Source: Rickettsia typhi (GTDB taxonomy: Bacteria > Pseudomonadota > Alphaproteobacteria > Rickettsiales > Deianiraeaceae). Taken from it: a DNA stretch of 16,819 nt. The notes under the pieces were generated by a model. That model did no database searches and had not been told where the DNA came from. It saw nothing but the letters and a program-made list of their open reading frames with translations. A program made the position numbers and the translations under genes. Below are positions 1 to 6,562 of the stretch, piece after piece. The stretch spans positions 1-16,819 of the forward strand of contig CAMAVG010000012.1 of NCBI GenBank assembly GCA_945861605.1, in the 5' to 3' direction. How positions within the stretch are numbered: the first letter of the stretch is position 1; every line of letters starts with the position of its first letter.

Positions 1-2
1 CT

Positions 3-45
3 AAATAACTTTCCCCTTGCATTTTAAAATTGCACGAAAATAATT
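3..45 (+). promoter_or_regulatory. Promoter-like block shared with groES upstream region
   Basis: Bases 3-20 match bases 842-859 upstream of groES at 16 of 18 positions, including the TTTCCCCTTG core. The likeness continues through ATTTT, AAATTG, CAC and GAAAATAATT with small gaps. The CTTG could be a -35 element. The CTATAT -10 present before groES has no clear counterpart here. Confidence 0.4.
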
Positions 46-74
46 CCCTTAAATTTAGTTTCATTGGAAGAATT

Positions 75-815
75 ATGTCGCAAAACAGCACACACATACC
101 CATCAACACAATAGAAGATTTCGCCAATTTAATGTCTTCATGGAAGGAAAAATACAGCGATGATTCACAAGAAGAGAGACACCTTGGCGATGAATTACAA
201 GCTTGGCTTGATGGAGCAACACCTGAAGAAAAACAATTGGCAGCAAAATGGACAGCAGAACAACACATATACCAAAACCTTAAAACTGTTGATGACATTC
301 AGGAACTATTTGAGAATCTGACCGATGGCGGTCATACTCTTGATGTCGCAAAGAATGAAATCGCGACTTTAATCAACGATGCACCGGAGGAAGTAAAGGC
401 TTTAATTGAAGAGTGGGCGAAGACGCAGCTTCTCGGCAACACACAAACCCAAGAATCAACACCTACCACCGCATCGGACGCACCAAAAACAAACGATTCA
501 ATACTTCCAACCCTGACTCAGGAACAGCAAGATGCTAACAAAAAGATATACGATGAAGCATATGCAAGTGCAAACCCGCTAATGAGTATGCTCATGGGTA
601 TGATGGAAATTATGTTTGACAACAAAGCAGTAGCACCAAAAGTGGAAAACGATAAAAGCGACCCATTTGCCGATATGTTGCGTAAAGTTGGCCTCGAAAC
701 AACACAAGATCAAATGCTCGGCGGACTTGACATCAAAATGGAAGACGCTGATTCCATCGGACAAGGCGGCGTATCTTCCACAGGAGAATCACTTGGCACA
801 GGTATTGGCTTCTAG
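75..815 (+). CDS. Hypothetical acidic protein with tandem internal repeat
   Basis: I do not recognise this 246-residue protein. It has no signal peptide and no membrane segment, so it is probably cytoplasmic. The first half holds two similar units, about residues 12-63 and 71-118. Each begins T-[IV]-[ED]-D and ends with a P-E-E-x-K-x-L-x(3)-W-x(3)-Q pattern, which suggests an ancient duplication of a helical module. A low-complexity Thr/Gln/Ser/Asp linker follows, then a methionine-rich stretch near residues 170-181 and a Gly/Ser-rich C-terminus. I chose the ATG at 75 because GGAAG lies four bases upstream. A TTG at 30 would add 15 residues but sits inside a promoter-like block shared with groES. 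That block and the position just before groESL hint at stress-linked expression, which is inference. No function is assigned. Confidence 0.75.
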   Translation: MSQNSTHIPINTIEDFANLMSSWKEKYSDDSQEERHLGDELQAWLDGATPEEKQLAAKWTAEQHIYQNLKTVDDIQELFENLTDGGHTLDVAKNEIATLINDAPEEVKALIEEWAKTQLLGNTQTQESTPTTASDAPKTNDSILPTLTQEQQDANKKIYDEAYASANPLMSMLMGMMEIMFDNKAVAPKVENDKSDPFADMLRKVGLETTQDQMLGGLDIKMEDADSIGQGGVSSTGESLGTGIGF

Positions 816-819
816 ACAA

Positions 820-838
820 CCCGATTCATTCAAGCGGG
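820..838 (+). terminator. Weak hairpin after the first gene
   Basis: CCCG at 820-823 can pair with CGGG at 835-838, with two further A-T pairs inside the stem. An A/T-rich stretch follows. The stem is short and broken by a mismatch, so this is only a possible terminator between the hypothetical gene and the groES promoter. Confidence 0.25.
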
Positions 839-854
839 AATAAATAATTTTCCC

Positions 855-884
855 CTTGAATTTTCGAAATTGTGCACTATATAT
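855..884 (+). promoter_or_regulatory. Heat-shock (RpoH-type) promoter of groES-groEL
   Basis: CTTGAA at 855-860 is followed after 16 bases by CTATAT at 877-882. This fits the alphaproteobacterial sigma-32 pattern of a CTTG -35 and a CTATAT-like -10. The start of transcription would fall near 889, giving a leader of about 20-25 bases before the groES ATG. No CIRCE inverted repeat is present, so control by RpoH rather than HrcA is likely. Confidence 0.6.
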
Positions 885-911
885 GAAAAATAATTAATTT
901 TTCTAATTAAT

Positions 912-1205
912 ATGTCCATAAATTTAAAACCATTACACGACCGCATAATCGTCAAACGCCTTGAGGCTGAATCCAGAACAGCAGGTGGAATTATCATTCC
1001 AGATTCCGCAAAAGAAAAGCCAATCGAAGGCAAGGTTGTCGCAGTTGGTCAAGGAACTCTTGATTCCAACGGCAAAAGAATCGAACTCACAGTTCAAGAG
1101 GGCGATATCGTTCTTTTCGCAAAATGGGGAGGAACTGAGATCAAAGTCGATGGAGTTGAATACCTCATCATGAAAGAATCCGATGTTCTTGCTATCAAAA
1201 AATAA
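912..1205 (+). CDS. groES: Co-chaperonin GroES (Hsp10)
   Basis: This 97-residue protein is the lid of the GroEL folding chamber. It forms a heptameric ring that caps GroEL and releases folded client in the cytoplasm. The N-terminus has the family signature LKPLHDRIIVKR, and the mobile loop that docks on GroEL is visible as AGGIIIPDSAKEKP near residues 24-37. The C-terminus ends YLIMKESDVLAIKK, as expected. Length is normal for bacterial GroES (95-97). The ATG at 912 is the only sensible start; the 15 bases before it are A/T-rich with no Shine-Dalgarno motif. groEL follows after 19 bases, so both are one heat-shock operon driven from the promoter at about 855-884. Confidence 0.97.
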   Translation: MSINLKPLHDRIIVKRLEAESRTAGGIIIPDSAKEKPIEGKVVAVGQGTLDSNGKRIELTVQEGDIVLFAKWGGTEIKVDGVEYLIMKESDVLAIKK

Positions 1206-1224
1206 TTAATTTTATATCAAATAT

Positions 1225-2874
1225 ATGTCTGCTAAAATTGTAGTACACGGGGCGGAAGCTCGCGAAAAACTTTTAAAAGGTGTCAACATAATGGCCGATG
1301 CTGTTAAGGTTACACTTGGTCCAAAAGGAAGAAATGTCGTTCTTCAAAAATCATACGGTGCACCAAAAATCACAAAAGATGGCGTATCCGTTGCAAAGGA
1401 AATTGAACTTGAAGACAATGTTGAAAACATGGGTGCTCAAATGATAAAAGAAGTTGCATCAAAAACAAATGATATCGCCGGCGATGGAACAACAACTTCA
1501 ACAGTTCTTGCACAAGCGATTGCAATCGAAGGAATCAAACTTGTTGCAGCCGGAATGAACCCAATGGACTTAAAACGCGGAATTGATTTTGCCGTTAAAG
1601 CCGTTATTGAACATGTTGAATCAAAACAAGTTCATAAAATTGGAACTTCATCAAAAGAAATTGCCCAAGTTGCAACAATTTCCGCAAACGGAGACACTGA
1701 AATTGGAAACAAAATTGCTGAAGCTATCGCAAAAGTTGGTGCAAACAGCCCAATCACAGTTGAAGAGGCGAAAGGTCTTGAGTTTGAAATCGAAGTAAAA
1801 GAAGGCATGAACTTCGACAGAGGCTATCTCTCCCCTTACTTTGCCACGAATTCTGAAAAAATGATTGCAGAACTTGAAAACCCATTCATTTTAATTTACG
1901 AAAAAAAACTCGCATCACTTCAAACGATGATCCCCCTTCTGGAAGCAGTTGTGAAAACAGGTCGTCCATTGTTGATAATCGCCGAAGATATCGAGGGTGA
2001 GGCTCTTGCAACTCTTGTTGTGAACAAACTTCGCGGTGGCTTGAAAATTGCTGCAGTAAAAGCACCCGGTTTTGGTGACAGAAGAAAGGCTATGCTTGAA
2101 GACATCGCAATTTTAACAGGCGGTGAATTCATTTCCGAGGACATTGGCATCAAACTTGAAGATGTAACTTTGGAAGCTCTTGGTTCGGCGGAGCGAGTTG
2201 TTATCACAAAAGACGACACGACAATCGTCGGCGGAAAGGCTAACAATCCACAGGATGTTAAAGATCGCTGCTCTCAAATTGAGCGTCAAATCAAAGAAAC
2301 AACATCAGATTACGACCGCGAAAAGCTTCAAGAACGCCTAGCGAAGCTTTCAGGCGGTGTTGCTGTTCTAAAAGTTGGCGGTGCAACTGAAGTTGAAGTT
2401 AAAGAACGCAAAGACCGCGTTGAAGACGCCCTTGCCGCAACTAAAGCAGCATTGGAATCTGGCATCGTTGCCGGTGGTGGCTCTGCACTTTTGTATGCTC
2501 GCGAATCGTTGAAAAACATCAAGCTTGCAAATGACGACCAAAACGCTGGACTTTCAATCGTTCACAAAGCACTTTCTTATGTTATCAAGCAAATTTGTGC
2601 AAATGCTGGCGTTGAAGGCGCTGTTGTCATCAATGAAATTCTTGCAAAAGGCGATTTCAAACACGGTTATGACGCACAAAACGACAAAATCGTCAACATG
2701 TTTGATGCCGGAATCATCGACCCTGCAAAGGTTGTAACAGTTGCGTTGAAACACGCGGCTTCAATTGTGAGTCTTCTAATCACAACCGAGGCAATCGTGG
2801 CTGATGCTCCAAAAAAGAACGAAGATTCTGCCCCAATGGGTGGTGGAATGGGAGGCATGGGCGGAATGTATTAA
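1225..2874 (+). CDS. groEL: Chaperonin GroEL (Hsp60)
   Basis: This 549-residue ATPase forms the double-ring chamber that folds cytoplasmic proteins with GroES. Visible hallmarks are GPKGRNVVL near residue 32, KDGVSVAKEIELEDN near 51-65, and the nucleotide-binding GDGTTT with Asp at residue 87. Further on are KAPGFGDRRKAMLEDIA in the apical domain and GIVAGGGSALL in the second equatorial segment. The protein ends in the typical Gly-Gly-Met repeats, finishing GGMGGMGGMY. Length matches the family (about 545-550). The ATG at 1225 aligns with normal GroEL N-termini (AKIVVHGAEAREKLL). The leader TTTATATCAAATAT lacks a Shine-Dalgarno motif, which is striking for a highly expressed gene. It is co-transcribed with groES and followed by a strong hairpin. 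Confidence 0.98.
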   Translation: MSAKIVVHGAEAREKLLKGVNIMADAVKVTLGPKGRNVVLQKSYGAPKITKDGVSVAKEIELEDNVENMGAQMIKEVASKTNDIAGDGTTTSTVLAQAIAIEGIKLVAAGMNPMDLKRGIDFAVKAVIEHVESKQVHKIGTSSKEIAQVATISANGDTEIGNKIAEAIAKVGANSPITVEEAKGLEFEIEVKEGMNFDRGYLSPYFATNSEKMIAELENPFILIYEKKLASLQTMIPLLEAVVKTGRPLLIIAEDIEGEALATLVVNKLRGGLKIAAVKAPGFGDRRKAMLEDIAILTGGEFISEDIGIKLEDVTLEALGSAERVVITKDDTTIVGGKANNPQDVKDRCSQIERQIKETTSDYDREKLQERLAKLSGGVAVLKVGGATEVEVKERKDRVEDALAATKAALESGIVAGGGSALLYARESLKNIKLANDDQNAGLSIVHKALSYVIKQICANAGVEGAVVINEILAKGDFKHGYDAQNDKIVNMFDAGIIDPAKVVTVALKHAASIVSLLITTEAIVADAPKKNEDSAPMGGGMGGMGGMY

Positions 2875-2886
2875 ACCAAACACGCT

Positions 2887-2912
2887 TATAGGTGGAAGAA
2901 ATTCCACCTATA
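2887..2912 (+). terminator. Hairpin after groEL
   Basis: A perfect 11-bp stem (TATAGGTGGAA paired with TTCCACCTATA) closes on a GAAA loop, starting 13 bases after the groEL stop. There is no run of T on either side. It may act as a terminator or as a 3'-end stabiliser of the groESL mRNA. Confidence 0.6.
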
Positions 2913-2937
2913 TCCCACAAATGAAATCACTAATTTT

Positions 2938-2968
2938 GTTATAGCGTACTAGTACAGTGATACAAAAA
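2938..2968. repeat. Palindromic intergenic repeat, copy 1
   Basis: The sequence reads GTTATAGC, then the palindrome GTACTAGTAC, then AGTGATACAAAAA. It differs from the copy at 4731-4761 by a single base (C for T before the palindrome). It lies between the convergent 3' ends of groEL and the merR-like gene, 11 bases past the merR stop. Confidence 0.75.
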
Positions 2969-2978
2969 TCACGAAAAA

Positions 2979-3323
2979 TTAAATTTGTGAAATCAATTTT
3001 CTGATTTCCCTCTGAATTCTTGCAATTTTTCCAAAAAGCTCCACCGATGGCAAATTCGTTTGCGAATTCTCAATTCCACGCCCAGTTTCGTACGAATTAT
3101 TTATTCCGTGCTTCTTTACAACGCTTAAAGTGTACCCTCTGTTGTTGATTAAATCCGCAACTGTTTTTAACATTTCTAAATGCTCTTCGTTAAAATATCG
3201 TCTTTCGCCGGCACCAATTTCGGGAATTATATGTTGCGAGAGTTCGTTTGTCCAAAATCTTACAGTGTGGGATTCTACTCCAATAATTTTTGCAACTTGA
3301 CCGATTGAATATCTTTCACTCAT
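2979..3323 (-). CDS. MerR-family transcriptional regulator
   Basis: This 114-residue protein carries an N-terminal MerR winged helix-turn-helix: YSIGQVAKIIGVESHTVRFW near residues 5-24, then ERRYFNEEHLEMLKTVADLI. The second helix region (RGYTLSVVKKHG) is also typical. The short C-terminus lacks metal-binding cysteines, so it does not look like a metal sensor. In many alphaproteobacteria a small MerR gene of this kind follows ihfA; here it starts 3 bases after the ihf-like stop, so the linkage holds. Its target is unknown. It is the last gene of the frr-ihf-merR unit. The leader is A/T-rich without a Shine-Dalgarno motif. Confidence 0.9.
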   Translation of the reverse strand: MSERYSIGQVAKIIGVESHTVRFWTNELSQHIIPEIGAGERRYFNEEHLEMLKTVADLINNRGYTLSVVKKHGINNSYETGRGIENSQTNLPSVELFGKIARIQREIRKLISQI

Positions 3324-3326
3324 AAG

Positions 3327-3602
3327 TTATAATTTAAGGTTTCGCGATCTAAGGAAGCAAATTTTTGCAATTTCAACAGTTTTTTCTTCCATTTCTTTCG
3401 TTTGAAAGTTGTAGATTTTCCTTTGCGTTGTTTTTGCAACAAAATTAAAGTTGCCGAAGTTTTTGAGCGTCGCCCCGCCGTTTTTCGCCATATTCACAAC
3501 AGTTTCGAAAAATACGTCGACAACTTTTGAGGCGTCATCATTGGAGGTTGAGTATTGCTTTTTTATGAAATTGGCAATATCTTTTTTCGTAATCTTAGAC
3601 AT
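3327..3602 (-). CDS. IHF/HU-family DNA-binding protein, divergent arm
   Basis: This 91-residue protein has the HU/IHF fold: N-terminal helices starting ITKKDIANFI, then the beta-sheet signature LKNFGNFNF near residues 46-54. The length fits IHF alpha. The DNA-binding arm is unusual. Where the family has a motif like RPGRNPKTGE, this protein has RKIYNFQTKE (residues 61-70). The conserved intercalating proline is replaced by Phe66, and the Gly and one Arg are lost. DNA bending may therefore be altered, although a phenylalanine could still wedge between bases. Its place before a MerR gene supports an ihfA origin. It overlaps the end of frr by 8 bases, so the two are translationally coupled. I leave the symbol blank because IHF alpha, IHF beta and HU cannot be separated safely. 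Confidence 0.85.
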   Translation of the reverse strand: MSKITKKDIANFIKKQYSTSNDDASKVVDVFFETVVNMAKNGGATLKNFGNFNFVAKTTQRKIYNFQTKEMEEKTVEIAKICFLRSRNLKL

Positions 3603-4149
3603 TCATCAATTCTTCCGTTTTTTGTTTAAGAACTTCCTCCACTTTTTGGATTGTGGAATCAACAAGTTTTTGGACTTCAACTTCGTAGCGTTTTTGCTCG
3701 TCTTCGGAAATTTCTTTGTTTTTTTGTGCAAGCTTAATTGCGTCGTTTTCGTCTCTTCTAACATTTCGAATCGCAACTTTTGCATTTTCAACATTCTGCT
3801 TAACCATTTCAACCATTGAAGCCCTTCTTTCTGTGGACATTGGCGGCAATGGAAGCATTATTGTTGTTCCTTCCAAAACTGGATTAGTTCCAATGTTTGA
3901 AGCCTGAATTGCTTTGTAGACTGATTGTACGGAGCTTGAATCCCAAATTTTCACGCATAAAGTTCTTGCATCCATAACTGTTACATTTGCAATGCTGGAA
4001 ATTGGTGTCATCGAGCCATAGATTTCGCATTTCACTGAATCAAGAAGTGAAGGAGAAACCTTCGCAGAAATTCCCGATGTTGATTTCTTAAAGCTTTCAA
4101 GGCAAGAATTAAATCTTTCTTGTATTTTAGATTTTTCAAAAATATACAT
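3595..4149 (-). CDS. frr: Ribosome recycling factor
   Basis: This 184-residue protein splits post-termination 70S ribosomes together with EF-G. Family marks include SPSLLDSVKCEIYGSMTP, ASVTV-like ANVTVMDARTL, IMLPLPPMSTERRASMVEMV and VAIRNVRRDENDAIK, which carries the conserved arginines of domain I. The end KEISEDEQKRYEVEVQKLVD is also typical. The usual RTGRA stretch before SPSLLD reads GISAKV here, a mild divergence. I chose the ATG at 4149 because it gives the normal 184-185-residue length. An in-frame ATG at 4206 would add 19 residues and run into the divergent neighbour. Its usual partner pyrH is not adjacent; instead it heads an ihf-merR unit. The start lies 21 bases from the divergent SH3 gene. 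Confidence 0.95.
   Translation of the reverse strand: MYIFEKSKIQERFNSCLESFKKSTSGISAKVSPSLLDSVKCEIYGSMTPISSIANVTVMDARTLCVKIWDSSSVQSVYKAIQASNIGTNPVLEGTTIMLPLPPMSTERRASMVEMVKQNVENAKVAIRNVRRDENDAIKLAQKNKEISEDEQKRYEVEVQKLVDSTIQKVEEVLKQKTEELMNV
4120..4148 (+). promoter_or_regulatory. Sigma-70-like promoter for SH3-domain gene
   Basis: TTGTAT at 4120-4125 and TATACA at 4143-4148 are separated by exactly 17 bases on the plus strand. Transcription would start near 4155, about 16 bases before the ATG at 4171. The -10 box covers the start codon region of the divergent frr gene. Confidence 0.5.
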
Positions 4150-4170
4150 ATTCAAACGAAAAATAAACTT

Positions 4171-4725
4171 ATGAAACAAATCTGCATTGTCTATTTTATA
4201 ACTCAAGTATTTTTTTTCAATACATCATTTGCGAAACTTCCAAACACGAATCGCCCGTCACTAAGCGATGTTTCAAGCCAGATCACAACACAGTCTTCGC
4301 ATAAGAAAACACAAAATGAGGACACTCGCAAAACAGTTTGCACGAAATCTATAAGATCAAACTTCAGAAAAGGTCCGGATACAAACTCCCCAATTGAATA
4401 CGAAGTTCTTGTTCGCGGATACCCATTAAAGGTTATCAAGTTTATTGATACTTGGTACGCAACTGAGGATTTCGAAGGAAATATCGCTTGGATTTCACAA
4501 ATCAATGTTAAACAAAACTGCGGTGCAATTGTTAGCAGTTCAAACCTAACATCAGTCTATTTCGCACCATCGGTAAAATCTAAAGTGATTCTCTCCCTTC
4601 AAAAAGGGTTCATAATTCACAGCGTTGAATGCTTAACGCAAAAGTGGTGTAGTGTGAAAATCAACGAAAAGACAGGCTGGGTTTTGAAGGAGAACCTTTG
4701 GGGGAGTGTCGGTGATGGTTCGTAA
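4171..4725 (+). CDS. Secreted SH3-domain (SH3_4-like) protein
   Basis: This 184-residue protein begins with a short basic end and a hydrophobic stretch (residues 2-16), followed by a likely signal peptidase site after SFA (residue 21). It should therefore be periplasmic. After a polar linker, residues about 55-110 form a bacterial SH3 domain with NFRKGPDTNSP and GYPLKVIKFIDTWYAT, closely resembling the alphaproteobacterial SH3_4 family. A second, weaker SH3-like unit follows (about 111-175), ending WCSVKINEKTGWVLKENL. Such domains often bind peptidoglycan or peptides; the ligand here is unknown. I chose the ATG at 4171 because it starts the signal peptide; the ATG at 4120 would place extra residues before it. 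It is divergent from frr and ends next to palindromic repeat copy 2. Confidence 0.85.
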   Translation: MKQICIVYFITQVFFFNTSFAKLPNTNRPSLSDVSSQITTQSSHKKTQNEDTRKTVCTKSIRSNFRKGPDTNSPIEYEVLVRGYPLKVIKFIDTWYATEDFEGNIAWISQINVKQNCGAIVSSSNLTSVYFAPSVKSKVILSLQKGFIIHSVECLTQKWCSVKINEKTGWVLKENLWGSVGDGS

Positions 4726-4730
4726 TGCGT

Positions 4731-4761
4731 GTTATAGTGTACTAGTACAGTGATACAAAAA
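4731..4761. repeat. Palindromic intergenic repeat, copy 2
   Basis: This copy matches 2938-2968 at all but one position across about 31 bases and has the same GTACTAGTAC core. With the T in this copy the inner stem grows to six base pairs (TGTACT/AGTACA). It lies 5 bases after the SH3 gene stop and 16 bases from the ctaB stop, again at a convergent junction. Confidence 0.75.
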
Positions 4762-4777
4762 AATAAAAAGCAAAAAT

Positions 4778-5701
4778 CTACGAATTGAAAATAAAAATTC
4801 CACAATTCAGAACGATACTCACACAAATTCCAAACATTGTAATAATTGAGCCAAAGAAAACCTTCTTCGCCCATTTTGCCTCGACTTCAGTTGGAATTTT
4901 AATATCACTGCTTAATTTTGGCGATTTCCTTACAATTTTTGCCCAATATCCACACAAAACAAATGCCGCAACAAAATGCAGCGCGCCTGTTTTCAAACTG
5001 AAATACGCATTCACAATTAAAAAAAGAATGATATACGCAAGCATGCTCCACTTTGTCCATTTCAACCCTTTCACAGATGGCACTGTTGGAATTTCTGCGT
5101 TTTTGTAATCGATATAACGAAAAGTTTCAATTGCAAATGAATGCGGCATTTGCCAAAAGACGATCATCAAAAACAAACACAAGGCGTTCGCGTCAAGAAC
5201 TCCCGAAATTGCGGTGTAGCCTATCACCGGTGGAATTGCACCCGAAATTGAACCAATATGCACGCCATAAATTGAGTTTCTTTTTGCAAACACGGTATAC
5301 AGAATTACATACGAAAAAATTCCAAACAATGCAATACCGCCCGCAAGTTTATTCACGAAAACCGTCATTCCAAAAATTCCCACAATGCACAAAATTACAC
5401 CAAAAATTAGTGCGTGAATTTGTGAAACCTCCCTCATTGGAAGAACGCGATTCCTTGTTCTTTCCATTCTCTGATCGATATCAGAATCAAACCAATTATT
5501 CAAAACACAACCAGCAGCAACAACAACGCACGCCAAAACAATAGTATTCACAAACAAAAACGGAGTATTATTATTCGGAAAATACTTCAACCCCACAAAA
5601 AAACCCGCAACAACAGGAAGAAGATTTCCAAATATAATACCGTTTTTCACCAAGGAAGCAAGTTTGAATATGTAATGTTTTTTCATTTTTTTATGAATCA
5701 A
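4778..5701 (-). CDS. ctaB: Protoheme IX farnesyltransferase (heme O synthase)
   Basis: This 307-residue integral membrane UbiA-family enzyme attaches a farnesyl group to heme B, giving heme O, the precursor of heme A for cytochrome c oxidase. The first Asp-rich motif is NNWFDSDIDQRMERTRNR (residues 68-85, with Asp72 and Asp76 for Mg-diphosphate binding). GSISGAIPPVIGY and the second motif RYIDYKNAEIPTVP are both specific to the CtaB/CyoE branch. About nine hydrophobic segments are visible. The start may be the ATG at 5701 or a second ATG at 5686 (MKKHYIF); neither has a Shine-Dalgarno motif. It lies 12 bases after ybgC in the yraN-ybgC-ctaB unit. No oxidase subunit gene is present here. Its presence implies aerobic respiration with a heme O or heme A oxidase. 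Confidence 0.95.
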   Translation of the reverse strand: MIHKKMKKHYIFKLASLVKNGIIFGNLLPVVAGFFVGLKYFPNNNTPFLFVNTIVLACVVVAAGCVLNNWFDSDIDQRMERTRNRVLPMREVSQIHALIFGVILCIVGIFGMTVFVNKLAGGIALFGIFSYVILYTVFAKRNSIYGVHIGSISGAIPPVIGYTAISGVLDANALCLFLMIVFWQMPHSFAIETFRYIDYKNAEIPTVPSVKGLKWTKWSMLAYIILFLIVNAYFSLKTGALHFVAAFVLCGYWAKIVRKSPKLSSDIKIPTEVEAKWAKKVFFGSIITMFGICVSIVLNCGIFIFNS

Positions 5702-5713
5702 ATTCAGTTAAAT

Positions 5714-6121
5714 TTATTTTTGCAACACTTTAATTCTTTCAAGAACCTCAACAGGAATTGCCATCGGTTTAAAAATTCCATCAACCAACTTCACGCAGGC
5801 AATTTTCACAAAAGCTTTCACGCACAATTTTTCCAAAACCTTAATTTCTTGCGTAAATTCAATTGAAACCTTGCCAATTTCCGCAATTTTGGAATAAACA
5901 CATGCTTCATCTTCAAGAATTGCTGATGCAAAATATTCCACATCACACCTTTTTACAACAAAAAACACGCCAGTTTTCCCAAGCTCAACCTGTGAAATCC
6001 CAACTGATGCAAGGAAATCGCTCCGCCCTCTTTCAAGAAATTTAAGATAATTCGCATAATAAACAACGCCACCGGCATCGGTATCTTCGTAATAAACCTT
6101 GTAGTTTTTCGTGTGTATCAT
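5714..6121 (-). CDS. ybgC: YbgC-family acyl-CoA thioesterase
   Basis: This 135-residue hot-dog-fold thioesterase has the family signature VYYEDTDAGGVVYYANYLKFLERGR (positions about 9-33), including the catalytic Asp in the DTDAGG segment. The residue after VVY is usually His and is Tyr here. YbgC proteins hydrolyse acyl-CoA or acyl-ACP and in many proteobacteria are encoded just before tolQRAB. Here no tol gene follows and ctaB is next. Its start overlaps the yraN stop as ATGA, which indicates translational coupling. Length is normal (about 130-140). Tol-linked role is known for the family only, not shown by this context. Confidence 0.92.
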   Translation of the reverse strand: MIHTKNYKVYYEDTDAGGVVYYANYLKFLERGRSDFLASVGISQVELGKTGVFFVVKRCDVEYFASAILEDEACVYSKIAEIGKVSIEFTQEIKVLEKLCVKAFVKIACVKLVDGIFKPMAIPVEVLERIKVLQK

Positions 6122-6456
6122 AAAATTTCGTGAATTGTGATAATATTATTCGCAACAAGAATTACCTGCATCGCTGCATCAAATTCTTGATAATGTGGAT
6201 ATTTTTCGAGGAATTCCTCAAAAACAAACCAAATTCGCTCAATTTGTGATGTTTTAATTATGGATTCTTCAAAATATGTTCGCTTTTTCACCTCACTAAT
6301 ATATATTACACCATTTTTTTCGGATAGTATATCAATTTCCCCTGTACGCGTTTTGAAATTGCGAACAATCAAGGCGTGACCTTCACTTTTCAAGGCACGC
6401 GAAGCCAAATCCTCCGCATATTTCCCCAACGATTCAACTTTTAAAGATGGTAACAT
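6118..6456 (-). CDS. yraN: YraN-like (UPF0102) nuclease-fold protein
   Basis: This 112-residue protein belongs to the YraN/UPF0102 family, which has a restriction-endonuclease-like (PD-(D/E)xK) fold and poorly known function. Residues expected at the active site are all visible: Glu15 in GKYAEDLA, Asp42 in GEIDIL, and Glu55 with Lys57 in SEVKKR. RNFKTRTGEIDIL is the family's strongest signature. I chose the ATG at 6456. A longer reading from 6579 would add 41 hydrophobic residues that the family lacks and would overlap the divergent M23 gene. It heads the yraN-ybgC-ctaB unit and overlaps ybgC by four bases. Confidence 0.88.
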   Translation of the reverse strand: MLPSLKVESLGKYAEDLASRALKSEGHALIVRNFKTRTGEIDILSEKNGVIYISEVKKRTYFEESIIKTSQIERIWFVFEEFLEKYPHYQEFDAAMQVILVANNIITIHEIL

Positions 6457-6468
6457 AAACAAAAATGC

Positions 6469-6497
6469 TTGACAACTATTTTTTTGATATATACCTA
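6469..6497 (+). promoter_or_regulatory. Possible promoter of the M23 peptidase gene
   Basis: A perfect TTGACA -35 lies at 6469-6474 in the divergent yraN/M23 spacer. The -10 is less clear: TATACC at 6490-6495 (15-base spacing) or TACCTA at 6492-6497 (17-base spacing). The start CTTGACAACT is shared with the rpsF promoter at 16681, which supports it being real. Confidence 0.45.
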
Positions 6498-6562
6498 TGA
6501 AAACATAAAGTAATAAACTCAAGCTGTTTTTGAGTAAAATTAAATAAAAAAACAAAGAAAAT

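Noticed and set aside
885..911. CIRCE (HrcA) operator before groES
   Set aside because: No TTAGCACTC-type inverted repeat is present in the whole spacer; the promoter looks RpoH-type.
1920..2858. Several long minus-strand frames inside groEL
   Set aside because: They lie opposite a highly conserved chaperonin, show no domain features, and follow from its codon use.
5053..5544. 163-codon plus-strand frame inside ctaB
   Set aside because: Low-complexity, Gln/Arg-rich antisense of a conserved membrane enzyme; no plausible start region.
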